Positions 1 through 11,579 of a DNA stretch of 64,000 bases are shown one piece after another; the stretch's first letter is position 1; every line of letters begins with the position of its first letter. Source of the DNA: Orobanche coerulescens (taxonomy: Eukaryota; Streptophyta; Magnoliopsida; Lamiales; Orobanchaceae); assembly GCA_033398695.1 (NCBI GenBank), contig CM065815.1, positions 98,050,501-98,114,500 on the forward strand, in the 5' to 3' direction. The notes below the pieces were generated by a model. That model saw only the letters and a list, made by a program, of their open reading frames with translations. It was not told the DNA's origin and ran no database searches. Position numbers and translations under genes: made by a program.

Positions 1-21
1 AATGGCTAAGTGTAACATTAT

Positions 22-519
22 TAGCGCACGCTAATAATCATGAGTAGCGCACGCTATCGTGCAGGTTTAGCGCACGCTACGGATATAAGATAAAGCACGC
101 AAATGCAGTCAGATTGGAAGGAATCTGCGTGTGGACCAGGCCACTTTCGGCACACGTTCTGATAAGTCAACGGATGATTGTAATATAGTACAAGCGCATG
201 CTAAACCCTAAAGGTTAGCGCACGCTAATGGTATATTGGACAAAAAGGAATCTTATCCTCGTCAGCACTTTCGGCGTGTGGACCAGTCTTTGGAGCATAC
301 AGACAAACGAGTCAAGTGATATTAGCGCACGCTAAATGCAAGGAATTGCATACGCTAGAGAGTGTAAGTTACGTATGCTAATGCATGGGCATTATGTACG
401 TAAGCACATGTACGAAGCTAGACAGTAGCGCCTGGACTGCGATAGCGCACGCTAACAAAGTCAGTTAGCGCACGCTAAAGCCGTAGCGCACGCTAAACAT
501 GAGATGTTAGCGCACGCTA
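22..519 (+). promoter_or_regulatory. U3 array of 23-bp-spaced TAGCGCACGCTA motifs (LARD copy 1)
   Basis: Exact or near copies of TAGCGCACGCTA start at 22, 45, 68, 192, 216, 323, 443, 466, 484 and 508. Decayed copies are visible near 92, 346, 369 and 393, and they keep the same ~23-bp step. The remnant CAGTAGCGCCTGGACTG at about 424 matches the inverted-repeat spacers in element C. The array stops about a dozen bases before the TATA box, so it occupies the promoter-proximal U3. Its function is unknown; enhancer or repressor-site arrays are the obvious candidates. Confidence 0.8.
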
Positions 520-530
520 GTAATGTATTC

Positions 531-538
531 TATATAAA
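531..538 (+). promoter_or_regulatory. TATA box of LARD LTR copy 1
   Basis: TATATAAA is followed by GGGGACAG. The same arrangement occurs in the other two LTR copies (6438-6445 and 12334-12341), and element C has a comparable TATAAA-TTGGACAG. The start of R is expected about 25-30 bp downstream. Confidence 0.65.
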
Positions 539-2070
539 GGGGACAGATGGGTATTATGAAGCGTTTCGTCCATTTCTTTCATTTCACCCGATAGAGAGAA
601 CCTTGGGAGGACATTTGGAGTTTCTAACACTGAGGGATGATCCTCTTTAACAAGATTAAAGATGGAAATCATGGATTAAAGCTTTGTTATTGAAATCATT
701 GCTGATTCTTGGAAATGGATTCAACCTTGGAAATCAATCCATTCCTTCATAAAGGTAATCACTCTTCATCTTTGGATTTCGTTTTGGATTGAATGTTGAT
801 GTTCTTGAGTTGATGATTATCATATAAACAAGTTGACAAGCATAATTATGAGATGGATTACTCGAGTATGATGATATTAATATGATTCGTGTGGTTTGAA
901 TTATGTAGTTCGTTTTCTTGAGATAAGTTGGTGAATCCTTCTTCTCCTTTGCAGATGTTGATATCATTGTTGATAGTTAATCTCCGTAATGTTAGATTAA
1001 GGAAGTGTTGTTATGTTTTTGATGTTTCATGTATTGATATTAAGGAAGATGATATATGAATATAGGACTTGGATTATAAGTTGGATGATTGTTTATATGT
1101 TAAAGGATATCAGATTTCGCTGTTTTGATATCTATGAGCATGAATTAGAATCACTTAGTGTTCTTGATAATCGCAATATGTTGATCGGAATCTGAAAAAC
1201 ATGCATCAGTACAGCATTAGCGCATGCTAAGCTTACTGGCTAGCGCGCGCTAATGGGAGCAACTTAGCGCACGCTACGTTAAGTGATTAACGTGCCCTAA
1301 GAAGGCAGAAAGTGCAGTATTTTCGTGTTGTGGTTCTGAATTCGTGCTGGTTTTAGTTGGATTGATCCGACTAGTGTTTAATCGAGATATTGTTGAGCCG
1401 TTGGGTTTGTGATTTGGTTTTATTGATTGTTGATTGTTATCGAACTTGTTGTCTATCGATTATTGTAATAGGTTGAGATTATTGATCGGTGTTTATAACC
1501 GTGTGTTGCGGTCGAGCTCGAGAAGGTTCGTAGATTGCTTTGGTCGGGACTGAGGAACTTTTAGATGACGGCAATGGATTTGGTAACAGCTTCCTCTTCG
1601 TTGTATCGGTATCGAGGTAAGTTATTACTTGCTCAGTTTATAGTATTTAATGAATGGTTTCCGTTTCATTTGTTTATAATTCGTATAGCAATGTTTATAA
1701 TCGTAATCACAGGAGATTTGGGATTATAAATCATATTCGAGTTTTGGGAATCTAAATCATAATGTATATGATTTACTTTTGTTATTGGTATACTTGTATA
1801 TCGAGGATATATCGTGATAAAGACGGAGATATGAATTATCTGCAATCCGTGATACTTTGGGCCGTCGAGTATTTAGGATAATGGTTCGTGATGGTTTAGA
1901 CATTGAGATCGTTCTCGAAGGACTCGGGGCAAGTACTCTAATCATTTTTGTCATTTGTGTCGATCATGTCATGATACATTCGTGTATCGTTGTTGTCATG
2001 CATTTGTGCATTGTTGTTGTCGTGTATTGTGTACTGTTGTTTTGTGCAGTTGTGCATTGTTGTCATATGT

Positions 2071-2214
2071 CCACCTCGTGTTGGTCCGACGGGATCATCG
2101 GGGGATCTATGCTAGCGTGCGTTGGATCATCGAACGGGTTTTCCACCTCGGGTTGGTCTGACGGGATCATCGGGGGAACTAGGCAGTGAACGTTGGATCA
2201 TCGGATTGCCATGT
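2071..2214 (+). repeat. 72-bp imperfect tandem duplication inside LARD LTR
   Basis: Two units begin with CCACCTCG at 2071 and 2143 and share the GACGGGATCATCGGGGG core. The same pair recurs in the other LTR copies from about 7978 and 13874, so the duplication predates their amplification. Confidence 0.7.
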
Positions 2215-3241
2215 ATTGTTGTTGTGCATATGTATATTATGGGTTTGCCATAAGTATACATTGTCGTTACTGTTGTGATCATATTGACGTTGTCATATGA
2301 GTATGCATTTGTAGGTCTTGTGTTAGGACCATGTCCATATTTTGTGTTGATCTGATCTCGGATTAGACTGACGTGATTGTCATGGCACTTCGTATCTTGA
2401 GGTATGTTCCGTATTTCCTTGGTACTTGTCTTTGATGGACAATCGATTATCGTATTGGAATTGTCGACGTTATCCGATGGATTGAATTGGCCAGAGTTGG
2501 TATAATTTCTGTATCGCGAGTTATGATAATGTTTTGAGAACCTTGGGTATTGTTAAGATACCGTACAGATATTTTGGTATTATCTTATTATGTTGTTAAG
2601 GACACGAATCGTGGATTTTCGTAAAGTTACGACGGTAAGATTACATTGGTCGTATTCTTACTTAGTATTTCCATTGATATGTAATTATTGACGTGATGTG
2701 GTGGTTATCATTGTTGGATATTATGGTTGACCCCGTCGTGGGCTTTCTTTTTAGGTTCTTGGATTGTCAAGCTTGTAGCGGTCGTGAAGAGATGAGCTTC
2801 CCGGAGGATACTGGCTAGGACATGTATTTGTGTATTGAGTTTCTGATCAGTTGTTGTATTCCGCTGCTAGAGTATTTTAATTGTTTATCTTTATCCGCTG
2901 CGTGAGTATTTTTAAATGGCCTTTTGGTATCTGATAACTTAGGTTACTTTGGCAATCGTTTTCTAAATTTGTTCTGTCGGTGCGTGTAAGCGATAGCTTA
3001 ACGTATGTTTTTTAAACTGTTGAGTTTTGGCATTTCCGGCCTTGTGGTTTCAAATGAGATTTTTACGACGGTTTTGTTAAACGGGTTTTGTAAAGTCTTC
3101 GAATGTTTTTAAAGATAGTACCGTCGTTCGCCTCTTAGGCGTATGTAAATGTTTGCGAAAATTTCCTTCAACCTTGTGGGTTCCATCTCGGGGCCCATGG
3201 CGCTGTAATATTCCCGGTCGGATCTGGGGTGTTACAGAATA

Positions 3242-3253
3242 TGGTATCGGAGC
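3242..3253 (+). promoter_or_regulatory. Primer-binding site, LARD internal region 1
   Basis: TGGTATCGGAGC lies five bases after the LTR end. It differs by one base from TGGTATCAGAGC, the complement of the initiator-Met tRNA 3' end, which is present in the second unit. Confidence 0.8.
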
Positions 3254-5648
3254 TTAGGTTGAGAAAACCTAGGCATTTGGGTCGAGTTGGGTCGTGTTTT
3301 GTTGCATCATTCGAGTTGTCGATTGACTAATAGTAGAGCCGTGAGTTTTTGTATTCACTCAAGCTTGTACATTATGTGATTAACCAGTATGGTACTGGGG
3401 TTGTTGTAAACTTTTTCAAATGGTGTTAACGTGTTTCTTCGGATAGAGATGTATTGTGTTCTCGAATTGAACTGAGTTTGCAAAACGTGTGTTTTGAAAA
3501 TATCTGTGTCGAGTATTGTTTTGAGTCGAGACATGTGCCAGTATTACGGGGAATCGTCGGCTTCACGATCTGTAAGTATTTAGATTTTTGAATTGCATTG
3601 AGATTTACTGTCGTTCTAAGTTGACATGCATTGAGATTCAGCAGGATATTATACGTTACAGTATGAGGTGACAGAATTGGGACAGATTGATGATTTGAGA
3701 AACTATGATTTTGGAAATCAATATATCGGTTAGATTTCGGAACGGAATTGTGCATTTGGGAGAAATGTTGTGCATGGTTGAGAAGAACATGTAGTCATGT
3801 TAGTTCATTTTGTGATATATGGAACTGTTTTCGAGCATTTGAAAATGATACTTTTCAAAATGAACGTTTTACGGATGTTTTACCGAAAATGATTTTGGGC
3901 CGAGACCCAATCGATTTTGAAATAGTTTTGTAACTCAGGACTTGGGGTCCAAAAGGGTTTTTCTACTTTTTAAACTTCTTGTAATGCGGAACGAGATACG
4001 GGCTGAGACCCTAAGGTTTCAAAAGGCTTTTTTTTGTTTTCTTAAAACTCCCGAGATTTGTAAAACACCTTACTAATCGCTTATGCATTTTATTATTGCC
4101 TTTCGGGGTTTTGGTTTACATATTCAAATAAAACCTCTCGGGAAGTCTTTCAATGTGTTGAGTTGTTTCAATGTTTTGTCATAGCATATTTGAGGTGACC
4201 CAAGATGGGTTTATGGTTGACGTTGCGAGTCATGTATGGAAGAGGAGTTTGTATCCGAGTTTATATATTGAGATTTTGGAACTCTATCGGGTGATTTTCT
4301 GATGAAATATTAGTGAATATTGGTGACGAACCAAATTGGTATACAGGAGTATGCATGTGGTCAATCATTTGCATAGTTTTCATTTTAAAACTTTAGAATC
4401 GTGCGGATTCGAAGGAAACTGTTATCGAATACTTGGCACCGGCGAGCCAGTTTAATTTTTCGAAAATTATTTTTGTGGTCTTACGAAAATTTATGTTTTG
4501 AGTTTTGAAATTTTTGAAAGAACTTTCAAAAATTTGTCTTCTTGGCGAGACTATATGATTTCAAACTAGTTTTGAAAATATGATCGATATACATATGCAT
4601 TTAGTGCATAATGCATATCATGGTGAAGTTCTGAGTGTGACTCACGAACTGGATAAGACATCAGTATGGTACGAGGAAAAGAGATTCGAACTTCAGTATA
4701 GTAGTTTGGTTATCCAGGGATGATCGGTTGAATTATCGGATAAGAGAAATATGTCGTGTGTTGTATATTCATGCACATAATATTATTTTGGGAACTTTGG
4801 ATTTTGTGAAACCGGGACATATGTGTTATGTGATTCCATTGGTATGGTAGTAGCGTGACTCTACCATAATGATTTTTGAATGATTTCTTTGTAAGTGTAG
4901 ATTTGGGGATGGTAACCCCATGCTGGTTGTTTTGGATATTGAGTGGTCATTCCCACTCCATGTATGATTGGATATGTTCGTCGGGTTGTGATTGGTTGTT
5001 CGTATGCCGAGGAGTATGTTCGACAGTCATGTGTGTTTATTGAGATCCATTGTATGTGATTGGTGTGTCGTTTTGAGAACCTTATTTGTTCGTATATTGG
5101 TTTCGGTGGTTCCGTGTTGATCGTGTTGGAGTTTATCGTGTGAAGGTATTCTCGATTTTTGTTGATCGTTCGTTGGTAATATTGGAGTTTATAATGATGA
5201 TGATATTCTCGGGTGTGTTTTGACCTTTGGATTGGTCGTATTAGAGTTTATCATGTCGATGATATTCTCGGTTAATTTATTGGTTGATTATTGCTAGTGA
5301 TCATCTGAGCGTTCAGATTGTCTATCGATGTTTCGAGATTCATTGCCATTGCGTTGAGCAGTTGTTTCACAGATGTATCGTGTATTATTGGTTTTTAGCA
5401 GATTGGGACTTGATTATGTAATCAGGCAGACAGAATTTGACACGGATAGATTATTTCATCCGAAGATGATATAATTTGTTGAGACTCATGGAATTGTGAT
5501 TGATAGTATCTCAGGATATCGTCGACTTTGCGCATTTGTAAGTGTACTATTTTGGTTATTCGGTAATAATGACGATTGATCGTTGTCGTGTTGGTTTCAG
5601 AATATTTTGGTTGAACGGTTTGCTTGTTTTCCTATGACGGATTGCAAG

Positions 5649-5683
5649 TTTCGAGGACGAAACTTATTTTAAGTGGTGTAGTA
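5649..5683 (+). promoter_or_regulatory. 3' priming region upstream of LARD LTR copy 2
   Basis: TTTCGAGGACGAAACTTA and the following TTTTAAGTGG lie directly before the LTR start TGTAATATCC. The TTCGAGGACGAA block is typical of plant Tekay/Del-type chromoviruses just before the 3' LTR and also occurs at the 3' end of element C. The purine tract itself is weak (AAGTGGTG). Confidence 0.65.
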
Positions 5684-8600
5684 TGTAATATCCGGAATTT
5701 CTACTACTATTGTTTAATGTTATTTTATCCGAGTTATGTTGTACAATGTGGAATCTGTACAGTGCGGATAAAATATTTGAAGGACTAAGACATATGTATT
5801 GGTATAATTATCGTACTTGGTCGACAATTGGATGTAAGAAATATATGTATTCAGTATGTCGTATGTTCGTATTCTGTATGTTGAGACGTTGGACAAGAAT
5901 AGCTGAAAATGGCTAAGTGTAACATTATTAGCGCACGGTAATAATCATGAGTAACGCATGCTATCGTGCAGGTTTAGCGCACGCTACGGATATAAGATAA
6001 AGCATGCTAATGCAGTCAGATCGGAAGGAATCTGCGTGTGGACCAGGCCACTTTCGGCGCACGTTCTGATAAGTCAACGGATGTTTGTAATGTAGTACTA
6101 GCGCACGCTAAACCCTAAAGGTTAGCGCACGCTAATGGTATATTGGACAAAAAGGAATCTTATCCTCATCAGCACTTTCGGCGTGTGGACCAGTCTTCGG
6201 AGCATACAGACAAACGAGTCAACTGATATTAGCGCACGCTAAACGCGAGGACTTGCGTACACTAGAGAGTGTAAGTTACGTATGCTAATGCATGGGCATT
6301 ACGTACCTAAGCACATGTACGAAGCTAGACAGTAGCCCCTGGACTGCGATAGCGCACGCTAACAAAGTCAGTTAGCGCACGCTAAAGCCGTAGCGCACGC
6401 TAAACATGAGATGTTAGCGCACGCTAGTAATGTATTCTATATAAAGGGGACAGACGGGTATTATGAAGCATTTCGTCCATTTCTTTCATTTCACCCGATA
6501 GAGAGAACCTTGGGAGGACATTTGGAGTTTCTAACACTGAGGGATGATCCTCTTTAACAAGATTAAAGATGGAAATCATGGATTAAAGCTTTGTTCTTGA
6601 AATCATTGGTGATTCTTGGAAATGGATTCAACCTTGGAAATCAATCCATTCCTTCATAAAGGTAATCACTCTTCATCTTTGGATTTCATTTTGGATTGAA
6701 TGTTGATGTTCTTGCGTTGATGATTATCATATAAACAAGTTGACAAGCATGATTATGAGATGGATTACCGGAGTATGATGATATTAATATGATTCGTGTG
6801 GTTTGAATTATGTAGTTCGTTTTCTTGAGATAAGTTGGTGAATCCTTCTTCTCCTTTGCGGTTGTTGATATCATTGTTGATGATTAATCTCCGTAATGTT
6901 AGATTAAGGAAGTGTTGTTATGTTTTTGATGTTTCATGTATTGATATTAAGGAAGATGATATATGGATATAGGACTTGGATTATAAGTTGGATGATTGTT
7001 TATATGTTAAAGGATATCGGATTTCGTTGTTTTGATATCTATGAGCATGAATTAGAATCACTTAGTGTTCTTGATAATCGCCATATGTTGATCGGAATCT
7101 GAAAAACATGCATCAGTACAGCATTAGCGCACGCTAAGCTTACTGGCTAGCGCGCGCTAACGGGAGCAACTTAGCGCATGCTACGTTAAGTGATTAACGT
7201 GCGCTAAGAAGGCAGAAAGTGCTGTATTTTCGTGTTGTGGTTCTGAATTCATGCTGGTTTGAGTTGGATTGATCCGACTAGTGTTTAATCGAGATATTTT
7301 TGAGCCGTTGGGTTTGTGATTTGGTTTTATCGATTGTTGATTGTTATCGAACTTGTTGTCTATCGATTATTGTAATAGGTTGAGATTATTGATCGGTGTT
7401 TATAATCGTGTGTTGCGGTCGAGCTCGGGAAGGTTCGTAGATTGCTTTGGTCAGGACTGAGGAACTTGTAGATGACGGCAATGGATTTGGTAACAGCTTT
7501 CTCTGCGTTGTATCGGTATCGAGGTAAGTTATTACTTGCTCAGTTTATAGTATTTAATGAATGGTTTTCGTTTCATTTGTTTATAATTCGTATAGCAAGG
7601 TTTATAATCGTAATCACATGAGATTTGGGATTATAAATCATATTCGAGTTTTGGGAATCGAAATCATAATGTATATGATTTACTTTTGTTATTGGTATAC
7701 TTGTATATCGAGGATATATCGTGATAAATACGGAGATATGAATTATCTGCAATCCGTGATACTTTGGGCTGTCGAGTATTGAGGATAATGGTTCGTGATG
7801 GTTTAGACATTGAGATCATTCTCGAAGGACTCGGGGCAAGTACTCTAATCATTTTTATCATTTGTGTCGATCATGTCATGATACATTCGTGTATCGTTGT
7901 TGTCATGCATTTGTGCATTGTTGTTGTCGTGTATTGTGTACTGTTATTTTGTGCAGTTGTGCATTGTTCTCATATGTCCACCTCGTGTTGGTCCGACGGG
8001 ATCATCGGGGGATCTATGCTAGCGTGCGCTGGATCATCGAACGGGTTTTCCACCTCGGGTTGGTCTGACGGGATCATCGGGGGATCTAGGCAGTGAATGC
8101 TGGATCATCGGATTGCCATGTATTGTTGTTGTGCATATGTATATTATGGGTTTGCCATAAGTATACATTGTCGTTATTGTTGTGATCATATTGACGTTGT
8201 CATATGAGTATGCATGTGTAGGTCTTGTGTTAGGACCATGTCCATATGTTGTGTTGATCTGATCTTGGATTAGACTGACGTGATTGTCATGGCACTTCGT
8301 ATCTTGATGTATGTTCCATATTTCCTTGGTACTTGTCTTTGATGGACAATCGATTATCGTATTGGAATTGTCGACGTTATCTAATGGATTGAATTGGCCA
8401 GAGTTGGTATAATTTCCGTATCGTGAGTTATGATAATGTTTTGAGAACCTTGGGTATTGTTGAGATACCGTACAGATATTTTGGTATTATCTTATTGTGT
8501 TGTTAAGGACACGAATCATGGATTTTCGTAAAGTTACGATGGTAAGATTACATTGGTCGTATTCTTACTTAGTATTTCCATTGATATGTAATTATTGACG

Positions 8601-9143
8601 TGATGTGGTGGTTATCATTGTTGGATATTATGGCTGACCCCTTCGTGGGCTTTCTTTTTAGGTTCTTGGATTGTCAAGCTTGTAGCGGTCGTGAAGAGAT
8701 GAGCTTCCCGGAGGATACTGGCTAGGACATGTATTTGTGTATTGAGTTTCTGATCAGTTGTTGTATTCCGCTGCTAGAGTATTTTAATTGTTTATCTTTA
8801 TCCGCTGCGTGAGTATTTTTAAATGGCCTTTTGGTATCTGGTAACTTAGGTTACTTTGGAAATCGTTTTCTAAATTTGTTCTGTCGGTGCGTGTAAGCGA
8901 TAGCATAACATATGTTTTTTAAACTATTGAGTTTTGGCATTTCGGGCCTTGTGGTTTCAAATGAGATTTTTACGACGGTTTTGTTAAACGGGTTTTGTAA
9001 AGTCTTCGAATGTTTTTAAAGATAGTACTGTCGTTCGCCTCTTAGGCGTATGTAAATGTTTGCGAAAATTTCCTTCAGCCTTGTGGGTTCCATCTCGGGG
9101 CCCATGGCGCTGTAATATTCCCGGTCGGATCTGGGGTGTTACA
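5684..9143 (+). mobile_element. LARD LTR copy 2 (complete, 3460 bp)
   Basis: A complete LTR running from TGTAATATCC to GGGTGTTACA. It serves both as the 3' LTR of the first internal unit and as the 5' LTR of the second. It differs from copies 1 and 3 by scattered substitutions and small indels. It contains the motif array 5929-6426, the TATA box 6438-6445, the downstream motif cluster at about 7125-7210 and the 72-bp duplication. Confidence 0.88.
5929..6426 (+). promoter_or_regulatory. U3 array of TAGCGCACGCTA motifs (LARD copy 2)
   Basis: This array has the same layout as in copy 1 and ends just before the TATA box at 6438. Several units differ from copy 1 by single bases: the first reads TAGCGCACGGTA, and the unit at about 6099 is intact where copy 1 has AAGCGCATGCTA. 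Individual units therefore mutate independently. Confidence 0.78.
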
Positions 9144-11579
9144 GAATATGGTATCAGAGCTTAGGTTGAAAAAACCTAGGCATTTGGGTCGAGTTGGGTC
9201 GTGTTTTGTTGCATCATTCGAGTTGTCGATTGACTAATAGTAGAGTCGTGAGTTTTTGTATTCACTCAAGCTTGTACATTATGTGATTAACCAGTATGGT
9301 ACTGGGGTTGTTGTAAACTTTTTCAAATGGTGTTAACGTGTTTCTTCGGATAGAGATGTATTGTGTTCTCGAATTAAACTGAGTTTGCAAAACGTGTGTT
9401 TTGAAAATATCTGTGTCGAGTATTTTCTTGAGTCGAGACATGTGCCAGTATCACGGGGAATCGTCGGCTTCACGATCTGTAAGTATTTGGATTTTTGAAT
9501 TGCATTGAGATTTGCTGTCGTTCTAAGTGACATGCATTGAGATTCAGCAGGATATTATACGTTCTGATGAGGTGAGTAATTGGGATGATTGATGATTTGA
9601 GAAACTATGATTTTGGAAATCAATATATCGGTTAGATTTCGGAACGGAATTGTGCATTTGGGAGAAATGTTGTGCATGGTTGAGAAGAACATGTAGTCAT
9701 GTTAGTTCAGCTTGTGATATATGGAACTGTTTTCGAGCATTTGAAAATGATACTTTTCAAAATGAACGTTTTACGGATGTTTTACCGAAAATGATTTTGG
9801 GCCGAGACCCAATCGATTTTGAAATAGTTTTGTAACTCAGGACTTGGGGTCCAAAAGGGTTTTTCTTCTTTTTAAACTTCTTGTAATGCGGAATGAGATA
9901 CGGGCTGAGACCCTAAGGTTTCAAAAGGCTTTTTTTTGTTTTCTTAAAACTCCCGAGATTTGTAAAACACCTTACTAATCGCTTATGCATTTTATTATTG
10001 CCTTTCGGGGTTTTGGTTTACATATTCAAATAAAACCTCTCGGGAAGTCTTTCAATGTGTTGAGTTGTTTCAATGTTTTGTCATAGCATATTTGAGGTGA
10101 CCCAAGATGGGTTAATGGTTGACGTTGCGAGTCATGTATGGAAGAGGAGTTTGTATCCGAGTTTATATATTGAGATTTTGGAACTCTATCGGGTGATTTT
10201 CTGATGAAATATTAGTGAATATTGGTGACGAACCAAATTGGTATACAGGAGTATGCATGTGGTCAATCATTTGCATAGTTTTCATTTTAAAACTTTAGAA
10301 TCGTGCGGATTCGAAGGAAACTGTTATCGAATACTTGGCACCGGTGAGCCAGTTTAATTTTTCGAAAATTATTTTTGTGGTCTTACGAAAATTTATGTTT
10401 TGAGTTTTGAAATTTTTGAAAGAACTTTAAAAAATTTGTCTTCTTGACGAGACTATATGATTTCAAACTAGTTTTGAAAATATGATCGATATACATATGC
10501 ATTTAGTGCATAATGCATATCATGGTGAAGTTCTGAGTGTGACTCACGAACTGGATAAGACATCAGTATGGTACGAGGAAAAGAGATTCGAACTTCAGTA
10601 TAGTAGTTTGGTTATCCAGGGATGATCGGTTGAATTATCGGATAAGAGAAATATGTCGTGTGTTGTATATTCATGCACATAATATTATTTTGGGAACTTT
10701 GGATTTTGTGAAACCGGGACATATGTGTTATGTGATTCCATTGGTATGGTAGTAGCGTGACTCTACCATAATGATTTTTGAATGATTTCTGTGTAAGTGT
10801 AGATTTGGGGATGGTAACCCCATGCTGGTTGTTTTGGATATTGAGTGGTCATTCCCACTCCATGTATGATTGGATATGTTCGTCGGGTTGTGATTGGTTG
10901 TTCGTATGCCGAGGAGTATGTTCGATAGTCGGGTATTTTTATTGAGATCCATTGTATGTGATTGGTGTGTCGTTTTGAGAACCTTATTTGTTCGTATATT
11001 GGTTTCGGTGGTTCCGTGTTGATCGTGTTGGAGTTTATCGTGTGAAGGTATTCTCGATTTTCGTTGATCGTTCGTTGGTAATATTGGAGTTTATAATGAT
11101 GATGATATTCTCGGGTGTGTTTTGACCTTTGGATTGGTCGTATTAGAGTTTATCATGATATTCTCGGTTAATTTATTGGTTGATTATTGCTAGTGATCAT
11201 CTGAGCGTTCAGATTGTCTGTCGATGTTTCGAGATTCATTGCCATTGCGTTGAGCAGTTGTTTCACAGATGTATCGTGTATTATTGGTTTTTAGCAGATT
11301 GGGACTTGATTATGTAATCAGGCAGACAAAATTTGACACGGATAGATTATTTCATCCGAAGATGATATAATTTGTTGAGACTCATGGAATTGTGATTGAT
11401 AGTATCTCAGGATATCGTCGACTTTGCGCATTTGTAAGTGTACTATTTTGGTTATTCGGTAATAATGACGATTGATCGTTGTCGTGTTGGTTTCAGAATA
11501 TTTTGGTTGAACGGTTTGTTTGTTTTCCTATGACGGATTGCAAGTTTCGAGGACGAAACTTATTTTAAGTGGTGTAGTA
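9144..11579 (+). mobile_element. LARD internal region 2 (non-coding)
   Basis: The second 2436-bp internal region is near-identical to the first, with small indels such as nine bases missing near 11157. The primer-binding site TGGTATCAGAGC is at 9149-9160 and is an exact match to the initiator-Met type. The 3' priming block is at 11545-11579. No coding capacity is seen. Confidence 0.82.
9149..9160 (+). promoter_or_regulatory. Primer-binding site, LARD internal region 2
   Basis: TGGTATCAGAGC lies five bases after the LTR 3' end and matches the 12-nt complement of plant initiator tRNA-Met. It fixes the element's orientation as + strand. Confidence 0.85.

Larger units (their letters stand above)
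1..3236 (+). mobile_element. LARD-like gypsy element, LTR copy 1 (5' end cut by window)
   Basis: This is the first of three near-identical LTRs. By alignment with the complete copy at 5684 it lacks about 223 bp at its 5' end, which lies outside the window. It ends in GGGGTGTTACA, and a tRNA-Met-type primer site follows five bases later. In order it holds a U3 array of TAGCGCACGCTA motifs (22-519), a TATA box (531-538), a second small motif cluster (1218-1299) and a 72-bp imperfect tandem duplication starting at 2071. The many short reading frames here have no codon-usage or family support and recur in all copies simply because the DNA is repeated. Confidence 0.88.
3237..5683 (+). mobile_element. 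LARD internal region 1 (non-coding)
   Basis: The 2447-bp stretch between LTR copies 1 and 2 starts with the primer-binding site and ends with the plus-strand priming region. I see no gag, protease, RT or integrase motif on either strand, only short random frames. This matches a LARD, a long non-coding LTR retrotransposon that needs proteins from another element. A small internal direct repeat (TTGGAGTTTAT... followed by ...ATTCTCGG) recurs between 5128 and 5270. Confidence 0.82.

Noticed and set aside
1857..2189. 110-codon frame, repeated at 7764 and 13660, as a possible small protein family
   Set aside because: It is low-complexity (Val/Cys/His-rich from TGT/GTT repeats) and lies inside the LTR. 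It is conserved only because the LTRs are copies, and it has no family motif or consistent start context.
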